In this document: one piece after another, positions 7,192 to 13,766 of the stretch
How the letters are laid out: every line of letters starts with the position of its first letter
Position numbering within the stretch: the first letter of the stretch is position 1
NCBI GenBank assembly: GCA_035570275.1
Contig: DATMNI010000139.1
Location: 1-19,060, forward strand
DNA length: 19,060 nt
Origin: DATMNI01 sp035570275
GTDB taxonomy: Bacteria > Acidobacteriota > Terriglobia > Bryobacterales > Bryobacteraceae
Direction: 5' to 3'
Program-made: the position numbers and the translations under genes
Notes under the pieces: model-generated
Databases searched by the model: none
What the model was told of the DNA's origin: nothing
Seen by the model: only the letters and a program-made list of their open reading frames with translations

Positions 7192-7332
7192 TCGTGGTGG
7201 CGGAAAATGGGCGATCCTCGGCCCGTGGGCGGATCCACCGCTGCATCGCGGGCGCCACACTCAAGCCCTGGGCCTCCAGCCGGAGGTTCTCACACGCGCT
7301 CGCGTCCCTCGCGACAGGTACCGCCCGGCAGG

Positions 7333-7764
7333 CTAGGGCTTCAACACTTTGACGACGTAGTAACTGACCGAGTGCGGAACCTCCTTGAACCAATGAGGGA
7401 CGCCCGCTGGTACGACGATTACGTCGCCCTTGCTCAGGCGGTGAGTGTCGCCGCCCTTGATGTCCGTTCCCAGAGACTGACCCGCCTTGGTCACTTTTCC
7501 GCCAATCATTTCTCCGCCGGTCACGAAGGTCGCTTCGCCGTCAACCATGTAAATGACGTCGGTCTCCTTATCGTGCACTTCGACCTGGCCCGCCTTTTCC
7601 CGATGGCTGCAGGAGACCAGCAAATCCTGAGCCGACACCAGCGGGCCGCCTTTGGCGAGTGCGGCTGTTACCTTCTCATGGTCCACGTAGGTTACGCCGG
7701 AACCGGCAGCGGAAAGCCAAAGCGCCGCTGCTACCAACGTTAATAGCACGAGCAAGAACTTCAT
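7333..7764 (-). CDS. Exported cupin-domain protein
   Basis: A 143-residue protein with a clear signal peptide (MKFLLVLLTLVAAALWLSAAG) and one cupin barrel. Motif 1 is VEVHDKETDVIYMVDGEA (His64, with Asp69 where a Glu is common) and motif 2 is GDVIVVPAGVPHWF (His124), so a metal site is likely though incomplete compared with the classical form. It is probably a small periplasmic cupin of unknown substrate. It has a strong ribosome site (AAGGAGAA, about 6 bases before the ATG) and a good predicted promoter at 7791-7819. It stands alone, divergent from the ROK kinase gene. Confidence 0.88.
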   Translation of the reverse strand: MKFLLVLLTLVAAALWLSAAGSGVTYVDHEKVTAALAKGGPLVSAQDLLVSCSHREKAGQVEVHDKETDVIYMVDGEATFVTGGEMIGGKVTKAGQSLGTDIKGGDTHRLSKGDVIVVPAGVPHWFKEVPHSVSYYVVKVLKP

Positions 7765-7790
7765 CTGGATTCTCCTTTCTCCTCTATCGG

Positions 7791-7819
7791 ATTGTACGTT
7801 GAGTTGTCGCCACCGGCAA
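7791..7819 (-). promoter_or_regulatory. Predicted promoter of the cupin gene
   Basis: On the minus strand TTGCCG (7814-7819) and TACAAT (7791-7796) are separated by exactly 17 bases, and the -10 box lies 26 bases upstream of the ATG. This is the best sigma-70-like match found in the window. Prediction only. Confidence 0.5.
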
Positions 7820-7893
7820 GGGTGGCGTCAGGAAAAGTTAGCGGCAAGAAAGGCAAGAAGGCTTTCTTGTGGCTCTTGTGGCGGCATCACACA

Positions 7894-7912
7894 GGCGGAT
7901 TGCCAATCCGCC
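7894..7912. repeat. REP-like hairpin, copy 1
   Basis: GGCGGATT-GCC-AATCCGCC has perfect 8-base arms with a 3-base loop. A closely related hairpin (GGCGGATT-GTT-AGTCCGCC) lies at 16697-16715 and differs at only three positions, two in the loop and one in the stem. Both are intergenic. The arrangement suggests a small dispersed palindromic repeat family. Confidence 0.7.
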
Positions 7913-7952
7913 GGACCCAGAGGGTACCCCTACCAACCTGCCCCACAACAAA

Positions 7953-7980
7953 TCGACAAAGCCCCGCCTCCTGCTAAGCT
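7953..7980 (+). promoter_or_regulatory. Possible promoter of the ROK kinase gene
   Basis: TCGACA (7953-7958) and TAAGCT (7975-7980) are 16 bases apart, and TGC directly before the second box resembles an extended -10. The gene starts 39 bases further on. The match is weak. Confidence 0.25.
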
Positions 7981-8019
7981 TGCATCTTGGGCATTTCCTG
8001 CCGAAATGGAGAATCAACC

Positions 8020-9036
8020 GTGAAAGTAGTTGCCGGAGTCGACCTTGGCGGGACCGCCATCAACTATACGATCGTCAACGCGCAGGAGCAGTTCCTCATC
8101 GAAGGACTATGCGAGCACCCCGCGCTCGCCACGCAAGGGCCGGACGTCTGCCTCCGGCAGATCGACGACGGCCTGAGAATCGCCGTCGAAGAAGCCGGAG
8201 TGCGTTGGGACGACGTGGTCGCTGTCGGCCTGGACACGCCCGGTCCGGCGAGTTCCTCCGGCGTCCTCAGTGCGCGCGGCTCCACCAACTTTGTCCATGC
8301 CGATTGGGCCGGATTCGACATCCGCCAGAACCTCGAAGCGCTTCTCGGCCGCCCCGTCACCTACCTCAACGATGGCAACGCCGGAGCCCTTTGGGGACAC
8401 TTCACACTCTTCGGCGTGGACAGCCGGGAGACTTCGATCTCCGCCGTGATCGGCACCGGTCTGGGCGGCGGCGTCATCGTAGAGGGCAACGTAGTCAAAG
8501 GCAAAATGGGATTCGGCGGAGAACTCGGCCACGTCCTCATTCCCTACCAGAGCATCGCCGGCACCGAAGGCCTCAAGCCGGAATGCAACTGTGGCCGCAC
8601 AGGCGACCTGGAGTCGCTCTGCTCGCTCACCGCCATCGCCAAAACGCTGCTGCCCTACTTCCTGGTCCGCTATCCCGGCCACGAATTCGCCCAGCTCGAC
8701 ATGAGCAAGGCGGCAAAACTGGTGCGCGGGATGGCCGAGCGGGGCGATCCCCTCTGCCGCGACATCTTCCGCGTACAGGCCCGCGCGCTCGGGCTGTTCT
8801 TCGACGAGATGGTGAACACCTTCGATCCCGATGTGTTGATCATCGGCGGCGGCGCTCTTGAAACCGGCGTGGACTTCCAGCGCTGGTTTATCGCCGAAAC
8901 CCGCGCCGCCATGCCCGGCCAGCGCCAGGAGCAGGCGGCGATTCCGATTCACGTGATGCCCAACGGCGATACCGCCGGCGCGCGCGGCGCGGCCATCGAA
9001 GCCTTCAAGTTCGCGCGCCTCGGAGGTCTATCGTAA
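8020..9036 (+). CDS. ROK-family sugar kinase (glucokinase-like)
   Basis: A 338-residue ROK kinase, which would phosphorylate a hexose with ATP in the cytoplasm. Visible motifs are the N-terminal phosphate loop DLGGT (8-12), the catalytic Asp118 in LNDGNAGALWG, the second phosphate loop IGTGLGGG (144-151), the ROK ExGH motif GELGH (167-171), and the zinc-site block PECNCGRTGDLES (187-199). The usual third cysteine of CxCGxxGC is Asp196. The GTG start at 8020 is chosen because GGAGA lies 7 bases upstream and the protein then opens with the usual MKVVAGVDLGGT; an upstream TTG at 7987 adds 11 unconserved residues. The sugar cannot be named. It converges with the GH130-family gene, so a shared saccharide pathway is possible. 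Its 3' end is tandemly repeated. Confidence 0.88.
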   Translation: MKVVAGVDLGGTAINYTIVNAQEQFLIEGLCEHPALATQGPDVCLRQIDDGLRIAVEEAGVRWDDVVAVGLDTPGPASSSGVLSARGSTNFVHADWAGFDIRQNLEALLGRPVTYLNDGNAGALWGHFTLFGVDSRETSISAVIGTGLGGGVIVEGNVVKGKMGFGGELGHVLIPYQSIAGTEGLKPECNCGRTGDLESLCSLTAIAKTLLPYFLVRYPGHEFAQLDMSKAAKLVRGMAERGDPLCRDIFRVQARALGLFFDEMVNTFDPDVLIIGGGALETGVDFQRWFIAETRAAMPGQRQEQAAIPIHVMPNGDTAGARGAAIEAFKFARLGGLS

Positions 9037-9072
9037 CTCGGAGGTCTCCAGTAATTCCGAGGTCTACAGTAA
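9019..9072 (+). repeat. Three 18-bp tandem repeats covering the stop codon of the ROK gene
   Basis: Units are 9019-9036 (CTCGGAGGTCTATCGTAA), 9037-9054 (CTCGGAGGTCTCCAGTAA) and 9055-9072 (TTCCGAGGTCTACAGTAA). Each has the length of six codons and ends in an in-frame TAA, so they would read LGGLS-stop, LGGLQ-stop, FRGLQ-stop. The first unit contains the gene's real end; the other two are non-coding copies. Confidence 0.85.
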
Positions 9073-9080
9073 CAGCACGA

Positions 9081-9105
9081 CCGCTCCCTCACGGTCACGG
9101 CTCTG
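9081..9105 (-). repeat. Dispersed 25-bp repeat, copy 2 (inverted relative to copy 1)
   Basis: The plus strand reads CCGCTCCCTC then ACGGTCACGGCTCTG. Its reverse complement matches 125-149 at 24 of 25 positions. It lies between the convergent ROK and GH130-family genes, right after the 18-bp tandem repeats. Confidence 0.75.
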
Positions 9106-9123
9106 AAGTCGGGGGGCGCGATT

Positions 9124-10308
9124 TCATTTTCTAGCCGGCGCCCCGTCCGACACCGCCACCCCCACCAGAGAATCGGCGCACCCGTAGTAGAGAAAGAATT
9201 TGCCCTTGAACCGCACCAGACCTTCCGTGAAAGTCGTGCCCGCGGCATACTGACCGCGCATTTCAAAAGGCAGTTCGGGCTTGAACACCGGTCCAGCCGT
9301 TCTCGAAATTAACTTTGCCGGATCGTTGGCCGCAAACAGGGCTTCGCCCGTGGCATAAGTATCGGCGGGCAGATTCGGATCGCCGCCCTCAGCGGCATTC
9401 TTGCCGTTGTAGAGCACCACAATGCCGTCGCGGGTCAGTACCGGTGGCGGTCCTACTTCGGGTAAGCCGCTGTCGAACCGACCGGGTCGTTTGCCCAATA
9501 CAACGACAGGATCCCCCTTGGCGTCCTCCACCGGGCGCCAATCGATCAGGTCATTCGAAATGGCCAGGTGAACTTCACCTTCGCCCCAATACATCCAGTA
9601 TTTCCCATTGACCTTGGCGGCAATCAGACGGTCCCCGGAAATCCGCGAGACGATTCCGGCGGATTTATGAAACATGCGCAGATACTTGCCGCCGGAGGCA
9701 TGGGCGAATGCCGGGCCGTGCTTGGTCCAGGCCACCAGGTCTTTGGATGTGGCGATGGCGGTATCCGTGATCTTGCGATTCCACTGCGTGTAAGTCAAGA
9801 CATAGGTGCCGTCCGGGCTTTCGGTGATGCGGGGGTCTTCGCAACCGCCCTCCCACTCCCGTTCTTTTTGGTCGTCATCGGCCGGGTACAGCACCGGGGA
9901 TGGCCCTCTGGTGAAATGGAGGCCGTCGTCGCTCTCGGCCAACCCCAGTCGAGACGTGTGCATGCCGATTTGCATCTCGCCGGTACTGTCCTCGGCGCGA
10001 TAAAGAACATAGACCTTGCCGTTGCGGACCACGGCGGCGGGGTTGAATGTGTGCAGCGCCTCCCAATGAATTTGCGTCTTGCGCATGGGGCAGAAGAAGA
10101 CGGAGTCGGCTGAGGGCGCGATCGCCGGATTGGCATCGCCGGGGCGAACGAAATGGCCCAGGCCCCAACTGACGGGAACCTGCGCTACCAGCGCGCCGGC
10201 GGCCAGTATAGCGCCGGCGGCCAGCATGCCGACGCATCGGGGCAAGGTCTTGGCCTGCGTTCCGAAGAGTTTCGACCCGGCCAAGCCGGTTTCGATTTTC
10301 CTGGGCAT
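9124..10308 (-). CDS. GH130-family glycoside phosphorylase or mannosidase with N-terminal leader
   Basis: A 394-residue five-bladed beta-propeller-type protein of the GH130 group, which acts on beta-mannosides either by phosphorolysis or by hydrolysis. Family features are FNPAAVVRNGKVYVLYRAED (88-107), the GCEDPR block with the candidate acid Asp158 (155-160), TYVLTYTQWN, and the end block GKFFLYYGCADSLVGVA. Residues 28-45 (MLAAGAILAAGALVAQVP) form a hydrophobic segment after a basic stretch, so export or membrane anchoring is likely. Exported GH130 members are more often mannosidases than phosphorylases, so hydrolysis is a fair guess, not proven. The start could also be the ATG at 10225-10227. 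It is divergent from the S51 gene and convergent with the ROK kinase. Confidence 0.82.
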   Translation of the reverse strand: MPRKIETGLAGSKLFGTQAKTLPRCVGMLAAGAILAAGALVAQVPVSWGLGHFVRPGDANPAIAPSADSVFFCPMRKTQIHWEALHTFNPAAVVRNGKVYVLYRAEDSTGEMQIGMHTSRLGLAESDDGLHFTRGPSPVLYPADDDQKEREWEGGCEDPRITESPDGTYVLTYTQWNRKITDTAIATSKDLVAWTKHGPAFAHASGGKYLRMFHKSAGIVSRISGDRLIAAKVNGKYWMYWGEGEVHLAISNDLIDWRPVEDAKGDPVVVLGKRPGRFDSGLPEVGPPPVLTRDGIVVLYNGKNAAEGGDPNLPADTYATGEALFAANDPAKLISRTAGPVFKPELPFEMRGQYAAGTTFTEGLVRFKGKFFLYYGCADSLVGVAVSDGAPARK

Positions 10309-10493
10309 GTCTGGTGGTGGCGCCTCAACCAGCGTACAACAGGCCGCGCCGGGCGGCTCGGCATTTCGCAGCCGGAGGATGGCCCGTCAACTCACGCGAC
10401 CGCAGCCACGACGCCCGATTCGCCCGCGCAGCCGCGACTGAACCGCCCGAACGCGCATGGGGTCATGGTATCCTCATCCATAAACTTAACGCT

Positions 10494-11402
10494 ATGAAAC
10501 TCAAGCTTGCCCTTGTGGCAACCCTCTTGGCAGGAAGCATCTTCGCGCAGGCGCCGGAATACGGACCAGCGAAAGGAACACTGGTGATCCAGGGGGGCGG
10601 TTCTAACGTGGGCACCGGGATCTTCGAGACATTTATCAACAAGGCCGGCGGACTGGGCGCGAAGATTGTGGTTGTCCCCACGGCCGGCGGCAACCGCACT
10701 CCGGACGGGAATATCAAAGTGTACCAGGAAGAACAAGTGGTCGCCGCCTGGAAGAACCGCGGAGTCACCAACGTTCGGATGCTGCATACGCACGACCCGA
10801 AAGTGGCGGATACCGAGGACTTCGCCAGGCTTTTGCGCGACGCCGACGGTGTCTGGTTCGATGGGGGACGGCAATGGAATATTGTCGACTCCTACGCCAA
10901 CACGTTGACCTGCCGGGAATTTTACAAGGTATTGGAGCGTGGCGGTGTGATCGGCGGCAGTTCGGCCGGGGCCACAATTCTAGGCGAGTACCTGGTGCGC
11001 GGGGCCATCGCCGGTTCCGAGATTGTCATGACACCGGAACCAGAGCACGAGCACGGCTTCGCCTTCCTCCGCAAGACCGCGATTGATCAGCACATCAATA
11101 CTCGCAACCGTTGGGACGACATCATTCCGGTTATCAAGAAATATCCCGACCTCCTCGGAATCGGTCTGTCGGAAGGCACAGCTATTGTTGTGACTGGGGA
11201 TCGGTTTGAGGTGATCGGAAAGTGGAAGGTTGCCATCCACGACAACACTCGCGTGTATCAGCCCTGGGAAAAGCCCTACTATGTCCTTTCCGCGGGCGAT
11301 GTGTACAACATGAAGACACGTACGATCGAAAAATATGGCACCGGCGTTCTGGTTCCGCCCGCGGTCATACCGGCGAAGGAGACAGTGCCCGCAAAACGCT
11401 GA
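10494..11402 (+). CDS. Exported cyanophycinase-like protein (peptidase S51 / class I glutamine amidotransferase-like)
   Basis: A 302-residue protein with a signal peptide (MKLKLALVATLLAGSIFAQA) and an S51-type alpha/beta fold. Landmarks are GTLVIQGGG near the N-terminus, IVVVPTAGGNR, FDGGRQW (122-128), and the nucleophile elbow GGSSAGA (154-160) with Ser157 as the predicted catalytic serine, followed by DQHINTRNRWDDI, which matches the family's conserved DQHF-like block. Cyanophycinases cut the aspartate-arginine storage polymer, but many relatives act on other peptides, so the substrate is open. The ATG at 10494 is preferred because it begins the signal peptide; the frame upstream is unconserved. 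The next region downstream holds a broken zinc-finger gene. Confidence 0.85.
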   Translation: MKLKLALVATLLAGSIFAQAPEYGPAKGTLVIQGGGSNVGTGIFETFINKAGGLGAKIVVVPTAGGNRTPDGNIKVYQEEQVVAAWKNRGVTNVRMLHTHDPKVADTEDFARLLRDADGVWFDGGRQWNIVDSYANTLTCREFYKVLERGGVIGGSSAGATILGEYLVRGAIAGSEIVMTPEPEHEHGFAFLRKTAIDQHINTRNRWDDIIPVIKKYPDLLGIGLSEGTAIVVTGDRFEVIGKWKVAIHDNTRVYQPWEKPYYVLSAGDVYNMKTRTIEKYGTGVLVPPAVIPAKETVPAKR

Positions 11403-11436
11403 CGCAAGACGGCCAAGAGGTGCTGTACAGAGCATC

Positions 11437-11612
11437 GTGCCTGATCAGAGCGTGACTGAACACAGCGAAGAGTGCGACGTGTGCAGTGGTTCCGGGCAAT
11501 GCACCGAGTGCAAGGAAGGAGTAATGGCGGCCAGTGCTTCAATTGTGCGGGTACTGGTCAGTGTGTTCAGTGTCAGGGCACGGGTCGCCGGGCAGTCGAT
11601 CACAAGAGGTGA
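11437..11612 (+). pseudogene. Frameshifted miniprotein with a DnaJ-type CxxCxGxG zinc finger
   Basis: Two overlapping frames together encode a compact four-CxxC protein. The first frame (from GTG 11437 or GTG 11452) reads EHSEECDVCSGSGQCTECK. The second, from about 11514, reads GRSNGGQCFNCAGTGQCVQC and QGTGRRAVDHKR, with a TGA at 11610-11612. The join needs one extra G in the run AAGGAAGG near 11512-11515. Joined, the product is about 58 residues with the spacing C-x2-C-x4-C-x2-C twice, the pattern of the DnaJ cysteine-rich domain without a J domain. Such proteins probably bind zinc and may act as small redox or folding factors (inference). Either the gene is inactivated or one base is missing in the assembly. 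No strong ribosome site is seen. Confidence 0.6.
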
Positions 11613-11732
11613 CCGGAGGCACGGCGAGGGAGCGGCACTTCCGGCACCGGCAGGTCTTCGACGCCGGGCAACAAACTTGACCTGTGTTTGGCGGCGCCAA
11701 TCGCGACGCGGACTTCATGAGATAATCCGTGG

Positions 11733-12049
11733 GTGGAGCGGCAATTCGAACATCAGTTCGAGTGGGACCCTGTAAAGGCCCTCCGCAATGCCAGGGAGCA
11801 CGGAGTTTCATTTGGGCGGGCCGCCACGGTTTTTCTCGATCCAGGAACCATGTCGATATTCGACAATGAGCACAGCGAGGAAGAGGAGCGTTGGATCACT
11901 CTCGGATTGGATCGCGCTGGAGTGCTGCTGGTGGTGTGCCACACGTTCCGCGAGGAGCACGAAACCGTCCGTGGGCTAGCGCAAAGATACGCATAATTTC
12001 CGCTCGCCGGGCGGACCGCAGTGAAGCCGCACAGTATCTGGGGAATTGA
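11733..12049 (+). pseudogene. brnT: BrnT-family ribonuclease toxin, C-terminus frameshifted
   Basis: The open frame from GTG 11733 encodes FEWDPVKALRNAREHGVSFGRAATVF and ERWITLGLDRAGVLLVVCHTFREEHETVR, clear BrnT (DUF497) toxin signatures. It ends prematurely at the TAA at 11994-11996 (87 residues). One frame over, the family-typical ending KIRIISARRADRSEAAQYLGN is intact and stops at TGA 12047-12049, three bases before the antitoxin start. A single missing A in the run CAAAGA (11982-11987) explains this. In BrnTA systems the toxin gene comes first and the antitoxin binds both toxin and promoter. The truncated form lacks the last strand with the conserved SAR residues and is probably inactive. 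A GATAAT box (11721-11726) lies so close to the GTG that a leaderless transcript is possible. Confidence 0.75.
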
Positions 12050-12052
12050 AAC

Positions 12053-12253
12053 ATGAAGCCAAATTACGACTTTTCCAAAGCCGAGAGAGGCAAATTTTTC
12101 CGGCAGGGAGCTCGCCTGCGGCTGCCTATTTACCTTGACGGCGAGTTGCAGCAACGTCTGGAGCGTATCGCGCAGAAGAAGGGTCAGGATCTCGATGACG
12201 TGGTGACCGATCTGTTGACCAAGGACGTGGAGATGCCGGAGGAGTTGACTTGA
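12053..12253 (+). CDS. brnA: BrnA-like antitoxin (ribbon-helix-helix/CopG type)
   Basis: A 66-residue protein beginning MKPNYDFSKAERGKF, a start very typical of antitoxins placed after BrnT (the YDFS block), followed by RLRLPIYLDGELQQRLERIAQKKGQDLDDVVTDLLTKD, a predicted ribbon-helix-helix DNA-binding region: one strand and two helices. It begins three bases after the frame-corrected toxin stop, so the two form one operon. It should neutralise BrnT and repress the operon. It remains intact although the toxin is frameshifted, which fits either toxin loss with antitoxin kept, or an assembly error in the toxin. Confidence 0.82.
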   Translation: MKPNYDFSKAERGKFFRQGARLRLPIYLDGELQQRLERIAQKKGQDLDDVVTDLLTKDVEMPEELT

Positions 12254-12302
12254 TTGAGCTGTGTTGCCGAACTCGAATGGTCTCCAAGGCCGGCCGTCAC
12301 GC

Positions 12303-12434
12303 ATAGGCTCCGCGTTCAACCGCAAGCCATCGCGCTATTCACTGGTGCTCGCCTATGAGCAACTCCTCATCCTGATCGTTGACGAGGCCCTGGCCGTAGG
12401 CGACGCCGTCTTTGCCAACCTAATCCGCGACTGA
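12303..12434 (+). pseudogene. Fragment of an ABC-transporter ATPase (Walker B region)
   Basis: The frame ending in TGA at 12432-12434 contains YSLVLAYEQLLILIVDEALAVGDAVFANLIRD. The LIVDEALAVGD block is a near-exact Walker B/D-loop signature of polysaccharide-export ABC ATPases (Wzt/TagH type). There is no Walker A, signature motif or start within reach, so only a decayed shard of about 40 codons remains. The rest of 12254-12486 shows nothing recognisable. Confidence 0.6.
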
Positions 12435-12486
12435 AACCGCGCGTCCGTGGAGACCGTCAGGCGGGAAACGCCCCACAGCAATCACT

Positions 12487-12987
12487 TCACTCCGAAACAA
12501 TCGGTTCCGCTACGTCCTCGGCGGCCGGGGCAAGCTCCCGATGATGATTCAAGAAGCGAACGCACGCGTTCCAGCGCAGCAACGCGTCGTCGTTGCCTTG
12601 CGGGCGCAGCGGCTCGGCAGTTTCGAATAGCTGCAGGGCCGTGACGATCCACTCGTAGACGTAGCGGTGCGCGCCGGGGCCGCCGGTCTGGTAGCGCGCC
12701 TTGGCCCGGCGCTCCCACACGATGCCGGCGTAGTAGGCGCGGCCGTAGGGCGAGTCGAGGTGCGGCACCGTCGCCATCGCGTCCGTGAAGGCGCGCGTGT
12801 CGTGCGGAATCTGGTCGGTCAAAGCCAGGATCAGATCGATCAGCGCCGCCTGATTGCCGGGTTCAATCTGCAGGATGTCGTGGCAGATGCTTTCGGCTGC
12901 GCTGGGGTCGTTGAGCAGCCGGTAGCGCTCGACTCTCGCCAGAGCGCCGGCCACGCTGTCGTGCGAGATCGGCTTGAGCTCGAACAT
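12487..12987 (-). CDS. Small helical, TPR-like protein downstream of sdhB
   Basis: A 166-residue soluble protein without signal peptide or membrane segments. Helical repeats such as RYRLLNDPSAAESICHDILQIEPGNQAALIDLILALTDQI look like TPR units (the pattern of a small-residue helix followed by EPGNQAAL). A later part contains YGRAYYAGIVWERRAKARY and YEWIVTALQLFETAEPLRP, again helix pairs. It lies 41 bases after sdhB on the same strand and has a strong ribosome site (GGGGGAGG), so it is probably co-transcribed with the dehydrogenase genes. Its function is unknown; a role in assembly or regulation of the complex is only a guess from position. Confidence 0.72.
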   Translation of the reverse strand: MFELKPISHDSVAGALARVERYRLLNDPSAAESICHDILQIEPGNQAALIDLILALTDQIPHDTRAFTDAMATVPHLDSPYGRAYYAGIVWERRAKARYQTGGPGAHRYVYEWIVTALQLFETAEPLRPQGNDDALLRWNACVRFLNHHRELAPAAEDVAEPIVSE

Positions 12988-13028
12988 AGGACCTCCCCCT
13001 CTTTACAGGATACCGTCACCGGATGCAA

Positions 13029-13766
13029 TCAGAGGATACTGAACAGTTTCTTAATCGGGTCGAAAAACTCGTCGACCACGCGCTCCTTGAGCGGGATGAT
13101 GGCGTTCTCGGTGATGGTAATGAACTCCGGGCAGACCTGGCGGCAGCAGGTAGTGATGTTGCAATAGCCGATGCGATGCTTGTCTTTCAGGTCCTTAACC
13201 CGGTCTTCGGTGTCGAGCGGATGCATCTCCAGCGCGGCGGCGTGGACCAGATAACGCGGCCCGATGAACTCATCGAACTTCCGGTGCTCCCGCAGCACGT
13301 GGCACACGTCCTGGCAGAGGAAGCACTCGATACACTTGCGAAACTCCTGCACGCGGTCCACGTCGGCCTGCTGCATGCGCCAGGTGCCGTCGGGGGCATC
13401 GGGCAAGCGCGGCCGGAAAGGCTTGATCGTTTTCTTGACGCGAAAGTTCCAGGAGACGTCGGTGACCAGGTCGCGAATCGGGGGAAAGGCGTGCATGGGC
13501 TCGACGATCACCGGCATCGCCAGGTTCAACGTGCTGAGACGCGTCATACACATGAGGCGCGGCGTGCCGTTGATCTCGGCGGAGCACGAACCGCACTTGC
13601 CGGCTTTGCAATTCCACCGCACGGCCAGGTCGGGCGCCTGGTTGGCCTGAATGCGGTGGATGGCGTCCAGCACCACCATGCCTTCATCCACCGGCGTAGC
13701 GAAATCCTGGAATTTTCCGCCGTCCGCGCTGCCGCGCCAGATGCGGAACGTGGCCTGCTGCGCCAT
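13029..13766 (-). CDS. sdhB: Succinate dehydrogenase/fumarate reductase iron-sulfur subunit
   Basis: A 245-residue electron-transfer subunit. The N-terminal ferredoxin domain has the [2Fe-2S] ligands CKAGKCGSC (53, 58, 61) and C73. The C-terminal domain has CIECFLCQDVC (145, 148, 151, 155) and C202, TTCCRQVC (207/208, 212), the ligands for the [4Fe-4S] and [3Fe-4S] clusters. It passes electrons from SdhA to the membrane anchor. Its ATG directly follows the SdhA TAG stop, so the two are translationally linked. All cluster ligands expected for the family are present. Confidence 0.94.
   Translation of the reverse strand: MAQQATFRIWRGSADGGKFQDFATPVDEGMVVLDAIHRIQANQAPDLAVRWNCKAGKCGSCSAEINGTPRLMCMTRLSTLNLAMPVIVEPMHAFPPIRDLVTDVSWNFRVKKTIKPFRPRLPDAPDGTWRMQQADVDRVQEFRKCIECFLCQDVCHVLREHRKFDEFIGPRYLVHAAALEMHPLDTEDRVKDLKDKHRIGYCNITTCCRQVCPEFITITENAIIPLKERVVDEFFDPIKKLFSIL

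Noticed and set aside
7192..7332. Extension of the TIGR03435 frame to about 7336 as real coding sequence
   Set aside because: Residues beyond the frameshift do not resemble the family, whereas the shifted frame ends in the expected C-terminus.
9019..9072. CRISPR-like array
   Set aside because: The units are directly adjacent without spacers and arise from the gene end; this is a plain tandem repeat.
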